NCBI RefSeq assembly: GCF_004027225.2
Contig: NC_046358.1
Span: 69,583,028-69,647,027, forward strand
DNA length: 64,000 nucleotides
Direction of reading: 5' to 3'
From: Strigops habroptila
Taxonomy: Eukaryota; Chordata; Aves; Psittaciformes; Psittacidae
A model generated the notes under the pieces. It worked only from the letters and a program-made list of their open reading frames with translations. It was not told where the DNA came from and did no database searches. Shown here piece by piece: positions 23,031 to 37,930 of the stretch; position 1 is the stretch's first letter, and each line of letters opens with the position of its first letter. A program made the position numbers and the translations under genes.

Positions 23031-23745
23031 ATATCAGCCCCCCATGTACCCCTAAACCCTTTTGTACTCCTATACCCCAGACACCTCCAAGCCCCCCAAG
23101 CAGCCCCACACCTCAGTGCAAGTCCATAACCCCGCAGTGCATCCCTGCATCCCCAATGCACCCCATATCCCTCTGACAACCCTCATTCCTCTCCCTGTAC
23201 CCCCAGCCCAGTGGACCTCATATCCCCGACGCCCCCATTTTCACCCTGCACCCCCACACCCAATTCACCCCATATCCCCCCAGCACCCCCATTCCCCCAC
23301 TGCACTCTCACCCCAACGCACTCCATACCCTCCTGACACCCCCTTTCTCTCCATGGTACCCCCAAACACTGCACTCCACGTCCCCCTGACAGCCTCACCC
23401 CAGTTCTCCCCATATGTCCCCCTGGCACCCCCATACCCCTCAGCACTCCCCCATTCTCCCTACCCGCACCCGCACCCCCGTCGGGACCAGATTTTCCCCC
23501 TGCACCCCACCATTCACCCCATATCCCCCCCCCTTGACATGCCTATATCCCCCCTGCACCCCATTCCCTTGCCCGCACCCCCACCCGCAATTCACCCATA
23601 TCTCCCCCGAATTCAATCCATATCCCCCCCGATACCTCCATTCCCCTCCTCGCACCCCCAATTCACCCCTATCCCCCCCTGACACCCCCACTTCCCCCCG
23701 CACCCCCAATTCACTCCATTCGCCCGCACCCCCCTTCCCACCGCT
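23030..23745. repeat. C-rich minisatellite (CCCCATATCCCCC / CACCCCCATT type)
   Basis: Degenerate units of 20-30 bp built from ATATCCCCC, TGACACCCCC and GCACCCCCA. The strand is extremely C-rich and the array abuts the WDR24 CpG island. Confidence 0.85.
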
Positions 23746-23754
23746 ACCCACGCC

Positions 23755-24060
23755 GGCGGCGGGCCCTGAGTTAGGGGCGGGGCTTGATTGGGGGCGGGGC
23801 CTGGGGCGGGGCGCGCGCCTCCGCGGCGGAAGGGGGCGTGGCGCCGCGGAAGGGGGCGTGGCGCGCCGCCCGTTTCCGTGTCGGCGGCGGCTGCCGGGGC
23901 GGAGCAGCGGGTGCGGCACCGTGGGCCGTGGGGGCACCGGGCAGGGTCTGAGGAGGCCCTGATGGGTGGGGGGTCCTGGGGGGGCTCTGCGGGCACTGAG
24001 CGGTGGAAGAGGACCCGGAGTAGGCTTTGGGAGCTGTGGAGGGGCCCTGAGGGGGCTACG
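23755..24060 (+). promoter_or_regulatory. WDR24: CpG-rich WDR24 promoter with duplicated ETS/KLF-type unit
   Basis: Several GGGGCGGGGC Sp1-type boxes occur at 23775-23820. A unit of about 20 bp, GGCGGAAGGGGGCGTGGCGC, is present twice in tandem at about 23825-23844 and 23845-23864; each copy joins a CGGAAG ETS core to a GGGCGTGG KLF core. The region precedes the WDR24 coding start by about 0.9 kb, so a non-coding first exon is likely here. The precise start site is not visible. Confidence 0.6.
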
Positions 24061-24789
24061 GGGCAGGATCGGGCTCTGAGGGGGCCCTGAGGGGGCTGTG
24101 GGTCAGGAGCAGGCCCTGAGGAGGGGGAGCGCGGGCAATGGGGGGCTGGGGGGGGAAGGCGCAGTGCCAGGGCAGGGGCTCGGGCTGGCTCTGGGGGAGG
24201 TGGTTTGTGGTGGCCTTCAGGCACCCCAGAGCAGCTGCCCAGCGCCCTGGCTTGCTCCTGTGCCCGGTGGGGAGACGCTGGCCCCCTCTGCTAAGAAGCA
24301 GGGTGACCCCTCTGCCTCCTGCAGGGGTTCGGGGCACAAGAAGTGCCTCATGGAGATGACTGCGGGCTCATTTCACCCAACCACTTGCTGGAGACTCTGC
24401 TCACCTTCAGCCCACGACACCGCAGTCGACATCCTGTAGTGTCACCAACAGCCATTGAAGTAAGGAGGGAACAAGGAACCCAGGAACGGTTTCAAGAGCT
24501 CTCTGGGAGGGAGTTACAGAAGGCAGCAGGAGGAGAAGCCCATCGTGGGGCCATATCTCTCTCCCCACAGGTCTCAACCAGGCTGTAGCCTCTTACCTCC
24601 TGTTGATGTGGCCACAAAAAGCTGTGGTTGAAGCCCCCTGGTCCTGCCAGGAGCCGCGGGAGCCGGGCCTGTCCCTTCCCAGCTCTGGCTGAGGTGGAGC
24701 AGGGCAGCCGTGCGAGTGTGAATGCAGCCTGCGAGGACACGAGCCTCCGAGCCAGCTCCTGGAGAGGGGAGTGTGCCCCAAGGACGGCC
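24061..24789 (+). other. Between WDR24 promoter and start codon: 5' UTR exon and likely intron
   Basis: No separate gene was seen. An acceptor-like CCCCACAG ends near 24570, and the sequence from there to the ATG at 24790 could be the 5' UTR part of the first coding exon. The frame is open upstream of that ATG but contains no earlier ATG, which supports the chosen start. Confidence 0.4.
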
Positions 24790-27700
24790 ATGGAGAAGAT
24801 GGCCAGGGTCACCACGGCCCTGGGGGGCAATGCCCTGACAGGCCGGACCATGTTCTGTCACCTGGACGCCCCTGCCAATGCCATTAGCGTGTGCCGCGAT
24901 GCCGCCCAGGTGGTGGTGGCCGGCCGCAACATCTTCAAGATCTACTCCATCGAGGAGGACCAGTTTGTGGAGAAGCTGAACCTCCGCGTCGGCCGCAAAC
25001 CCTCCCTGAACTTCAGCTGCGCCGACGTGGTGTGGCACCAGATGGACGAGAACCTGCTGGCCACTGCTGCCACCAACGGCGTGGTGGTCACCTGGAACCT
25101 GGGCAAGCCGTCCCGCAACAAACAGGACCAGCTCTTCACCGAGCACAAGCGCACCGTCAACAAGGTCTGCTTCCACCCCACTGAGGTCTACATGCTCCTC
25201 AGCGGCTCCCAGGATGGCTACATGAAGTGCTTCGACCTGCGCAAGAAGGACTCTGTCAGCACCTTCTCTGGTAGGAACATGTTATTTGCCCCTTTACTCT
25301 GTTGAGAGGCAGAAGTTGGGGCTTTCCCCTTTCCCTGTGCCCGGGGGGAGGCTTTGCTCAGGGGGGATGTCTGGAGCAGGCAGGGAGGAGCTTTTTGGTG
25401 GGGTTTTTTTCAGCCTTCATATACCTAAAGGGGCTACAAGAAAGCTGGAGAGGGGCTTTGGACAAGGGCCTGTAGGGACAGGCCAAGGGGGAATGGCTTT
25501 AACCTGACAGAGGGGAGACTGAGATGAGCTCTTAGGCAGAAGCTCTTCCCTGTGAGGGTGCTGAGGCGCTGGCACAGGGTGCCCAGAGAAGCTGTGGCTG
25601 CCCCATCCCTGGCAGTGTTCAAGGCCAGGTTGGACACAGGGGCTTGGAGCAACCTGCTCGAGTGGAAGGTGTCCCTGCCCGTGGCAGGGGGTTGGAACTG
25701 GATGAGCTTTAAGGTCCCTTCAACCCAAACCATTCCATGGTTCTCACTGTTTTGGCTGCTCAGTGGGCTGGCTCTGCAGGGAGGCTGAAGGTGGCTGCGT
25801 CACTCCCTGCTTCCTCTCCTCCCTGGGCTGGGGACCCCCGTGGCTCCTCCAGTGGGGTTTTTAGCCTTGCTGGAGCTTGTCCCACCACATCTCACGCTCC
25901 GTCCCCGCCCAGGCCAGTCGGAGAGTGTGCGGGACGTGCAGTTCAGCATCCGGGACTACTTCACCTTTGCTGCCACCTTTGAGAATGGGAACGTGCAGCT
26001 GTGGGACATCCGCCGGCCCGACCGCTATGAGAGGATGTTCACAGCCCACAATGGACCTGTCTTCTGCTGCGACTGGCACCCAGAGGACAGGTTTGTGTGG
26101 GGCTGGACCCTGCCAGCTCCCCGGCCTCAGCACAGGCGAGGGAGGCCCTAAAAATGGGATTGGGGCTTTTCTCGGGGGGAAAGCAGGGTCTCTTGATACC
26201 CTGGCCCCTTGTGTCAGGAGCAATGATTGCTTTGAGGATTTTTGGGGGGGGGTGTTTTGGCTTTGTTTTTTGACAAATTGGGCACTTCTGGGGCACTGGA
26301 TTGCTAATGGTTGGGAGTAGCAAGCTGCTGGTTTGCCCCCATGTCAGGGCAGGCTCTTGCTTGGGTGCTGGGTTTGGGGAGAGCGCTGTGTGGCTGCTCT
26401 GGGACACAGCTTCCTTGTGTTTGATCAGGCCTTGCTTGTGTCTGGTCATTTCCCTCCTGCCTTCGCCTGGAGGCAGTTGGGGTGCATCTGGAAATAGCTG
26501 TTGTGGTGTGTAGGTCCCTCCTTGCTCAGGCAGTGCTGCGGCTCCTCATGATCTTAGAGAGGCCCTGAAGTCTGTTCATACTGGGCCTTCTCCCTCTCTG
26601 GTGGCCCTGGCAAGTGGAAACCAGGGGTAGGGGGAACCGGCCTGGCTGGGAGCCCTTCAGATGAGCGTGGCTCAAAGATGACAGGCCTTAAATGAGGCCA
26701 GGAAGCAGAGGTGTTGCCTGCCCTGGTTGCTGGAGAGTGGAGGTGTTAGGGCAGCATGTGAGAGGAACATTCCCTTGGCATATCTGTGTTGTGAGTGTTC
26801 CTGTGCCATGACGGGAAAGAAGAGATGAACAAGCGCAGATCCTGGCCCAAGCTGGCATCTCACCATCTTTCCTCCATCCTTCTCCAGGGGCTGGCTGGCA
26901 ACGGGCGGCCGGGATAAGATGGTGAAGGTGTGGGACATGAACACCACGCGGGCGAAGGAGATCTACTGTGTGCAGACCATCGCCTCGGTGGCGCGGGTGA
27001 AGTGGCGCCCGGAGTGCAAACACCACATCGCCACCTGCTCCATGATGGTGGACCACAACATCTACGTCTGGGACGTGCGGCGGCCCTTCATCCCCTCCGC
27101 CATGTTCGAGGAGCACAAGGACGTCACCACGGGCATCGTGTGGCGTCACCTCCACGACCCGTACTTCCTCCTGTCGGGCTCTAAGGACAGCACCCTCTAC
27201 CAGCACATATTCAAGGACGCCAGCCAGCCCATCGACAGGGCCAACCCCGAGGGGCTGTGCTACAGCCTCTATGGAGACCTGGCCTTCGCCGCCAAGGAGA
27301 GCCTCATCTCCTCTGACTCCAACCGCAAGCCCTACATCGGTGACCGGCGGCACCCCATCTTCTTCAAGCGCAAGCTGGACCCCACGGAGCAGTTTGAGTA
27401 CATCTCCTCCTCCAGCGCCCTCAGCGTCTTCGAGATGGACGTGGAGAGCGGCAGCATGGACTGGTTCGTGCACACGGCCAAGCAGTACGTGCTGGCCGGC
27501 CGGCCCCTGCCTGAGCTCTGCGACCACAACGCCAAGGTGGCCAAGGGCTTGGACCGCAACCAGGTGAGGCCGGGGCTGCAGGCTCCCCATTCAGAGCAGG
27601 GCTGGTGCTGAGGGTGAAGGGTGCTCAGCCTGAGCTGGGTGGCAGCTCCGTGACCTCTGCCTGGCACCAAACCCGTCGCCTACAACAAGCCTAGATCATT

Positions 27701-30700
27701 GCTGAGAGTATTGACCTCCCCAAGAGCCTGTCTGGCTCCAGAAGGGCTGATGGTGGGGGTTTGCCACCAGGCACGTGGCTGCACAGGGTTTGTAACTTGG
27801 CAAGGTCTGGCTGCAGCTCTCCCATGCAGGTGGCTCAAACGTGGACGATGCTGCGCATTATCTACTCCAGCCTCGGCACCGTGTCATCCACCAACCTCAA
27901 CCACAGCATGGGGAAAGGCAGCACCACCCTCCCGCTCATGAACAGGTAAAGGGGGGGCAGGAGCTGCAGCCAGCCCCGGGGTGGCAGCAGGGACACTCTC
28001 CCTAGCCTCAGGTCACACTGGTTTGCAGGCTGGCATTGTTTGAAGGCAGCCCATTCTCCATGTGGGAGTAAGAAGTGATGGCCAGCCCGGGCCTGAGCCC
28101 TGAAGCCTTGTACTCTGCTCCCTGCCCTCCTTGAAACAAAGCTTGGAGCTGTGGTGGGGTGTAGGGCTGGAACCAGCTTTGTGGTTACTTCATTAGTGAC
28201 CATGTCAGGGCTGGGGATGGAGAAACTCTGTCTCACTGCTGTTGTGGAGAGGTTGTCTTCTGCCTTCAAAGGGAGAGGACAGCTCTGTGAGCTGCTCTCT
28301 GGCATGGAGAGCTCCATTGTGGGCTGATGAAGCAGGAAGACTTGTTTTTCCTCTTCTTGATGACACAAAAGTGAGGGGTGAGGACTCCACGTTAGCTATC
28401 AGACCTTGCAGGGCCGGGTTCCCAGGGTGAGTGCAAATCCTCAAGTAACATCAAAGGAAATGCTCTCCTCGGCCCAGCCCTGCATCCAGGCAGGTTCCTG
28501 TCTGCACCTGGCTTCAACAGTGCAGGCAGAAAGCTGAACAGCTCAGCTCTCCTTCAACCCCATTCCCTTCCCTGATTGAGCAAGCCCAGAGGAGGCCACG
28601 GAGATGCTGCGAGGGCCGGAGCAGCTCTGCTCTGGAGCCAGGCTGAGAGAGCTGGGCTGGTTCAGCCTGGAGAAGAGAAGGCTCCTTAAGGGGAGACCTT
28701 AGAGCAGCTCCCAGTGCCTGAAGGGGCTACAAGAAAGCTGGAGAGGGGCTTTGGACAAGGGCCTGTAGGGACAGGCCAAGGGGGAATGGCTTTAACCTGA
28801 CAGAGGGAAGATGAGATCTTTCTTAGGCAGAAGTTCTTCCCTGTGAGGGTGCTGAGGCGCTGGCACAGGTTGCCCAGAGAAACTGTGGCTGCCCCATCCC
28901 TGGCAGTGTTCAAGGCCAGGTTGGACACAGGGGCTTGGAGCAACCTGCTCTAGTGGACGTTGTCCCTGCCCGTGGCAGGGGGTTGGAACTGGATGAGCTT
29001 TAAGGTCCCTTCAACCCAAACCATTCAATGATTCCTTCTCCGTGTCTGTGAAGGTGGAGAGCAGTGGTGCTTTGCAAACAGCAAAGCATCTTGTAGCAAG
29101 GCAGCTCCTGAACCTGCCTCTGAGGTGAAGGTAAATGTTAAGAGAGGGAGTCAAGAACCTGTGCTGAGCTCACAAACCTTCAGGAAGAGCCCAAGTGGGG
29201 CAGCTGACTTCTGTGCTCTTGGAGAAATTGCCCTATCTTGGGTTTCACCATTCAGCTTGCAACTGGAGACCTCTATCCAGGCTCTTTGCTGGCTAGAACA
29301 GAAGCTGCAAACTTCTGTGACTATGAAATTTGGCTTCTTTCCCAGCTTTAACCTGAAGGATATCCCCTCTGGGCTGGGCAGCGAGTCAAGACTGGACCGT
29401 AGCAAAGGAGAAAGCCGCTCAGAAAACATCCTCATGGATTCCTCCTCCACCCTGATGAACAATGAGGGTAACTTTCTCTGGGGCAGGGGCAGTCCAGGTC
29501 CTACAGCTCTTCCCTCCGTAGCTGTAGATACAGGATAAACCAGTGAATTTACCCTGTACATTGGGGTGCTTGGACCTGCTGCAGCCCCCACATGCAGCAT
29601 GTGAGCCCTGGGTGCTGCAGACACAGGGACAATTTGCCCCTGTGAGCCCTGTGGTAGTGGCTGCGGAGCCGGGAACGCGACTGCGGTGTGGAGCTTGGAC
29701 ACAGCCCGGCACATGGGGCAGGACATGGAGGAGCACATGTTTGACAAGGGCCTGTAGGGACAGGCCAAGGGGGAATGGCTTTAACCTGACAGAGGGGAGA
29801 TTGAGATGAGCTCTTAGGCAGAAGCTCTTCCCTGTGAGGGTGCTGAGGCACTGGCACAGGTTGCCCAGAGAAGCTGTGGCTGCCCCATCCCTGGCAGTGG
29901 GGTTGGAACCGGATGAGCTTTAAGGTCCTTTCCAACCCAGACGATTCAGTGGTTCTATGATGCAGCCATGTGTCCAAGGGGGGAACGAGCTGATTTCTCT
30001 CTCCCTGATCACACAGACAATGAGGAGACGGAGGGCAGTGACGTCCCTGCAGACTACCTGCTGGGAGATGTGGAAGCGGATGAGGATGACCTGTATATGA
30101 TGGACCACGAGAACCCACACGGTGAGTGCACAGTGGGTGCTGGGAGGTGTTCCCTGGACCAGGCAGGGAACTGGCCTTCCCTTCTCACTCCTGATACTCC
30201 TTGCAGCTGAAGAGCAGGAATACAGCCTTCCCCAGGAAGCCTTCCCCCTGCGCCACGAGATCGTGGACAACCCGTCGGCCTTGGACCACCTGCAGGACAA
30301 GGCTGACTCCCCTCACGTCAGTGGCAACGAGGCTGAGACGGTGTCGCTGACCCCTGTGGAGTCCTTCTCCCTCATCTCCATCTCCCACTCACTGTATGAG
30401 AACCGCCTGCCCTCAGACTTCTTCAACCCCATCGTGCGGGACACGCTCCTCTTCTACGCCGAGCAGGGGGACGTGCAGACGGCCGTGTCCATCCTCATTG
30501 TGCTGGGGGATCGCATCCGCAAGGAGATCGATGAGCAGACACAGGTAGACCCTGGGAAGCCCTTTCCTGGCTGTGTCAGAACTGAACCTTCCCTTCAAGG
30601 GAAATTGTTGTGATTGTGAGATGGCACGTTGGTGGGACCCAGGGGTGGTAGATCCCAATGGGACAGGATCCTGCCTGGGCTCTGGGCACCTCCCTTCTCC

Positions 30701-31416
30701 TCCAGGCTGGCTCTCACCTGGGGTGGGCAGCTCCAGGACTCCAGCAGGGACCCAAGGGGGTATCTGCAGGGGGATGTGGCCCTGGCCTGTTGATACGGGA
30801 AGGGTGCCTCTTCCCATCCCCACAGAAGCACTTCCTCCCTTCCCTTTGGGATGCAAGGCTTGAGTCTTGAGGAGGCTTTGGGGGGTTGTCAAGGCTCAGA
30901 TGTCCGTATCCATCCCCAGGAGCACTGGTACACATCCTACATCGACCTGCTGCAGCGCTTCCAGCTCTGGAACATCTCCAACGAGGTGATCAAGCTGAGC
31001 ACGTGCCGTGCCATCAACTGCCTCAACCAGGCATCCACCACCCTGCACGTCAACTGCAGCAACTGCAAGCGGCCCATGAGCAACAGGGGCTGGATCTGCG
31101 ATCGGTGAGGGCAGGGAGTGCCCAGGGAGGTGGGGACCCCCAAAGGGAGCCCCGGGGGGGCAGGAGGATGGGGTAGGTGCCTCCTGCTCTCCTGTGTTGC
31201 CCTCCCCAGGGCTGCCCCTGCCCATGCTCCCCCCTCTGCCCGTGCAGGTGCCGGCAGTGTGCCAGCATGTGTGCCGTCTGCCACCACGTCGTCAAGGGGC
31301 TCTTCGTGTGGTGCCAGGGCTGCAGCCACGGTGGACACCTCCAGCACATCATGAAGTGGCTGGAGACCAGCTCCCACTGCCCCGCCGGCTGCGGCCACCT
31401 CTGCGAGTACAGCTGA
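24790..31416 (+). CDS. WDR24: WD repeat protein 24, GATOR2 subunit (9 coding exons)
   Basis: Coding exons are 24790-25270, 25913-26090, 26888-27563, 27830-27945, 29346-29467, 30017-30121, 30207-30544, 30920-31104 and 31248-31416, total 2370 nt, 789 residues, near the human 790. The N-terminal third is a WD40 propeller ([45 protein letters not shown]). An acidic linker ([20 protein letters not shown]) separates it from a helical middle region, and the C-terminus is a zinc-binding RING-like module with paired cysteines ([48 protein letters not shown]). WDR24 belongs to GATOR2, which relays amino-acid sufficiency to mTORC1 at lysosomes and is needed for lysosome acidification and autophagic flux. 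Three CR1 fragments lie in its introns, all in sense orientation. JMJD8 follows head-to-tail. Confidence 0.98.
25425..25745 (+). mobile_element. CR1 LINE 3' fragment in WDR24 intron 1
   Basis: It starts inside the CR1 consensus at GGGGCTACAAGAAAGCTGGA and runs through CTTCCCTGTGAGGGTGCTGA to GGTTGGAACTGGATGAGC and CCATTCCATGGTTCT. It is 5' truncated and sense to WDR24. The copy closely resembles those at 17.3, 28.6 and 53.1 kb. Confidence 0.92.
28585..29036 (+). mobile_element. CR1 LINE 3' fragment in WDR24 intron 4
   Basis: A longer copy beginning at CCCAGAGGAGGCCACGGAGA and running to CCATTCAATGATTCC. It includes the GCTCTGGAGCCAGGCTGAGA and CAAGGCCAGGTTGGACACAG blocks seen in the other copies. 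Sense to WDR24. Confidence 0.93.
29740..29962 (+). mobile_element. CR1 LINE fragment with internal deletion, WDR24 intron 5
   Basis: It begins abruptly at TTTGACAAGGGCCTGTAGGG. After CCCATCCCTGGCAGTG it jumps directly to GGGTTGGAACCGGATGAGC, lacking about 90 bp present in the other copies, and ends GTGGTTCTATGA. Its right end lies about 55 bp before WDR24 exon 6 (acceptor at 30016). Confidence 0.9.
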
Positions 31417-31550
31417 GACGCGCTGGCCGCCCGGGGAGGCTGCGGGCAGCCGGGCGCAGCTCCCCCCCCCGCGCCTCCCTCCGCTATTTATTGTGTGTAA
31501 ATAGGGGCCCTGCGTGCGCCCCAGCCCCCTGCGCGGCACTTTTGTACTGA

Positions 31551-31556
31551 ATTAAA
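31551..31556 (+). terminator. WDR24: WDR24 poly(A) signal (ATTAAA)
   Basis: ATTAAA lies 135 bp after the WDR24 stop codon and about 270 bp before the JMJD8 ATG, giving a short 3' UTR in a head-to-tail pair. Confidence 0.75.
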
Positions 31557-31599
31557 GCACAACACCAGCTGAACTGAGCCCTGCCTCTTGCCTGTGCTT

Positions 31600-31825
31600 A
31601 TCCTGCCCGCAGCGGGGCCCGGGGCGCTCGGGCTCGGTCCCGGTCTCGGTTCCCCGCTCCTCGGCAACCTGTGGTGCCCACGTTCCGCGTTGCCCCATTA
31701 CGACGCCATGGCCGCTGCCGGGACCCGTAGCGGCGCGCCCAGCCAATGGCGGTGCGCGGCGCGGCCCGCGCTTGCTGCCGGGGACCGTAGTCCGGCGGTG
31801 CCCCCGGTGCCGGTCGCAGTCCGCC
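31600..31825 (+). promoter_or_regulatory. JMJD8: CpG-rich JMJD8 promoter
   Basis: CpG-dense DNA between the WDR24 poly(A) signal and the JMJD8 ATG contains a CCAAT element beside GGCGG (CAGCCAATGGCGG near 31740). The spacing leaves under 270 bp for the whole promoter and 5' UTR. The start site itself is inferred. Confidence 0.6.
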
Positions 31826-33445
31826 ATGGCGGCGGCGCGGCGGCTGCTCCCGCTGCTGCTGCCGCTGGCCTGGGCCCGGCCCGCGGCATGCACCGACCCG
31901 CCGGGCGGCGGCTGGTGAGCGCGGGGGGGGGTGGGGGTGGGGGTGGGTCCCGTGCCGGTACCGGTACCGAGCCCGGTGGCGAGCGGAGCCTCCCGTTGCA
32001 GGCTGGCGGGCGCGGTGCCGGAGGAGCAGCAGTGCACCGTGGAGCGGGCAGACGCCTCCCTCACCTACTCCCTCTTCCTGCAGCGGTACGGGCAGGCCCC
32101 TAAACCGAGAGCGGGTCCCGGGCGGGGGTTTCGAGGCGGGGGGGGCGCGGGGAGCAGGTCCCGGTGTCCCGGGGTCGGTTGTGGGGCAGGTCCCGGTGCG
32201 CTCTCCAGTGCGGGACCCCGGTGCGCTGCTCTGTCTCCGCAGGTTCGCCTTCTCCCGGCCGGTCGTCCTCCGAGGGCTCACGGACAACTCGGTGAGTGCC
32301 GGGACAGGGACCGGGGGGTCCAGGCACGGCTGGGGACACATACACACACGCCGGTGCCCCGGGAGCGGCGGCGGCAGCATCATCCCTTCCCTGCTGTGCC
32401 CCCCTCCCCAGGCCTTCCGAGCACTCTGCACCCGGGAGAAGCTGCTGGCGGCCTTCGGGTCCTCCCCGGTGCGGCTCAGCACGGCCAACACCTACTCCTA
32501 CCGCAAGGGTGAGCGGCGGGGGTCCGGGACCCGGCAGGCAGAGCCTGCCCGGGGGCACCGGCCTGACCCCCGCCCCTGCCCGCAGTGGACGTGCCCTTCA
32601 CGGAGTATGTGGAGCAGCTGCTGGAGCCGCAGGATCCGGCCAGGCTGGGCAGCGGTGGGTAGCGCCATCCCGCTCCGCACCACCGGTACCCAGCACCCCG
32701 CCAGGCTCAACCTCCCCTGTTTGCCCCCCCCAGACACCCTCTACTTCTTCGGGGACAACAACCTCACCGAGTGGGGCCCCCTCTTCCAGCAATACGTGCC
32801 CCCCCCATTCCGCATCCCGGGTACCAGCCTTGCCTACAGCTTTGGGATCGCAGGTGGGATCGGGATTGCCGGCCGGGACGGTGGGTGCGGGCAGCCCCAG
32901 GGTGGGGGGGATTCTCCCCAGCACCCAACCTCCCCACTCCCGCCATAGGCTCAGGCTCTGGTGTTCCCTTCCACTGGCACGGCCCTGGTTTTTCAGAGGT
33001 GATCTTCGGCAGGAAGGTGAGCTTTGGTCAGGTGTATGTGGGGGGGGAAGACCTCAACAGGCATCCCCCAACATGGGGAATGGCTGAGCCCAAGGGGCTA
33101 GAGGGGAAATAGGGGATGGGGGGGGTGTCCCGGTGTCTTCCAGCGCTGGTTTCTGTACCCACCGGATAAAACACCCCACTTCCACCCCAATGAGACAACA
33201 CTGGCCTGGCTCCAGCACACATACCCTACGCTGCCACCGGCTGAGCGGCCACTGGAGTGCACCCTCCGCCCTGGGGAGGTGAGTCCCAGCCAGCCCCACA
33301 GCACCTCTGCTCTGCGCTCCCCTTGGAGGGGACACCCATGGGCCCCCCTGCTCCCTCCTGGCAGGTCCTGTACTTCCCTGACCGCTGGTGGCACGCCACG
33401 CTCAACCTGGACACCAGCGTCTTCATCTCCACCTTCCTGGGATAA
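31826..33445 (+). CDS. JMJD8: JmjC domain-containing protein 8 (9 coding exons)
   Basis: Coding exons are 31826-31914, 32002-32085, 32243-32291, 32412-32508, 32586-32654, 32734-32853, 32949-33016, 33144-33278 and 33365-33445, total 792 nt, 263 residues, against 264 recalled for human. An Arg/Leu-rich signal peptide (MAAARRLLPLLLPLAWA) fits the known ER-lumen location. The body matches the family: YFFGDNNLTEWG, SGVPFHWHGPGFSEVIFG, RWFLYPP and DRWWHATLNLDTSVFISTFL. In the JmjC core the first metal-ligand motif reads H178-W179-H180 rather than HxD/E, and H247 is the likely distal histidine, so ordinary 2-oxoglutarate dioxygenase activity is doubtful. Two N-glycosylation sequons (NLT, NET) are visible. 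JMJD8 has been tied to NF-kB signalling and ER functions. It converges on STUB1. Confidence 0.97.
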
Positions 33446-33554
33446 GGCTGAGAGCACAGGGATGCATCCCCATCCTCCTGCTCCTGCAGCCACCAGCTGT
33501 TGGGACCAAGCACCTCAAGTCCTGTTTTTTACTGGTCTTTTCCCTCCCCTTTGG

Positions 33555-33560
33555 ATTAAA
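33555..33560 (+). terminator. JMJD8: JMJD8 poly(A) signal (ATTAAA)
   Basis: ATTAAA lies 110 bp after the stop codon and is followed by a GT-rich stretch, as expected for a cleavage site. It faces the STUB1 signal about 170 bp away. Confidence 0.8.
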
Positions 33561-33728
33561 GTTGTTGTTCTGCCGCTGTGCTTTGTGTGCTGCTCCATCC
33601 CCACCGCCACCGGAGGGGCCTGAGCCCGCAGGGACAGGCAAACCCACTCCTGGAGGCTGGCCCTGGTTCCCCAAGCAGGCTCTCCCCCGCCCGGTGCCAT
33701 GAACCATTCCAGCTTTTGATTTTCCATA

Positions 33729-33734
33729 TTTATT
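33729..33734 (-). terminator. STUB1: STUB1 poly(A) signal (AATAAA on minus)
   Basis: TTTATT on the plus strand reads AATAAA on the minus strand, about 750 bp downstream of the STUB1 stop codon. The implied 3' UTR (roughly 33710-34486) does not overlap the JMJD8 3' end. Confidence 0.75.
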
Positions 33735-34486
33735 GCTGAAGTAATTTTATTTTCATATATATATTTCTGAAGTTGACACTTCCAGGGGCGCTCAGAAGCC
33801 AGGCAGCTCGGCAGCCACCCGAGACCCTGGAGGCTCGGTCGGATGCAGGTTTGATGGTTATTCTTTTGTTTGTTAACAGGATTTCATTAAAAGGAAGAAG
33901 AACTTTTTAACCCGGGTGGTTGTTCGCAGGGAACCACGGTCCCAGCGGGTTGAGGGGACGCATGAGCTGGCCCCGTCCAGCCCGAGGGGGCTGTTGTTTC
34001 CCAGGAAAAGCCAAGGTGAGTCCCTTGCAACCCTCACAAGTGGCTATTTCCATGGAAGAAGAGGACCCAACCCTGGCCGGGCAGGACAAGGAAACAACTA
34101 TGTACATGGGGAGGGCATGGGGCAGACCAGCAGCAGGCGCTCACCCCGGCAAGCTCTTCGCAGCACCTCCCTGGAGCAGGATGGGATCTTTGCAGATTGT
34201 CAGCTGCCGGAGCCAAGGGGGATGCTGCTCTCTGGGCAATGAAGATGATGGTGAGACCTTCCAGGCCGCTGCGATGAGCCAGCCTTCTCCATGGTCAACA
34301 AGAGCTGGTGGAGAGGGGAGCCCAGGGGAGCCTTCATGCCCACCCAGCCACTGTGGCTCCTCGGGAAGGGGAGATGGTGACAGTGTGCCCTCACCCAGCC
34401 ACCGCCGGGCCTCTGGGCGCCCAGAGCGGAGGGGGAAGAGCCAGAGCAAGTTAAGGCCTGGTGCCAGCCACCGGGGCCACGGCCCC

Positions 34487-37685
<3,199 letters not shown>

Positions 37686-37930
37686 GGCACCGCGCGGCGC
37701 GGCGCGGCCCGGCCCGATGGGGCCGGCGGCTGCGAGAGCTCCAGCCGCGCACTGCGACAGCGAGCGCGCCGCTTCCGGGGGCGGGGCCTGCGCCGCGGGC
37801 ACGGCCACGGGCGGGGGGCGGGGCGGAGGGGCGGAGGGGGCGGGGCCAAGGGGAGGGGCGGGGCCAAGGGGAGGGTCAAGGGAAGGGGGCGGGGTCAAGG
37901 GGCGGGGCGGGGTGCGCTCTGCCGGCCGGA

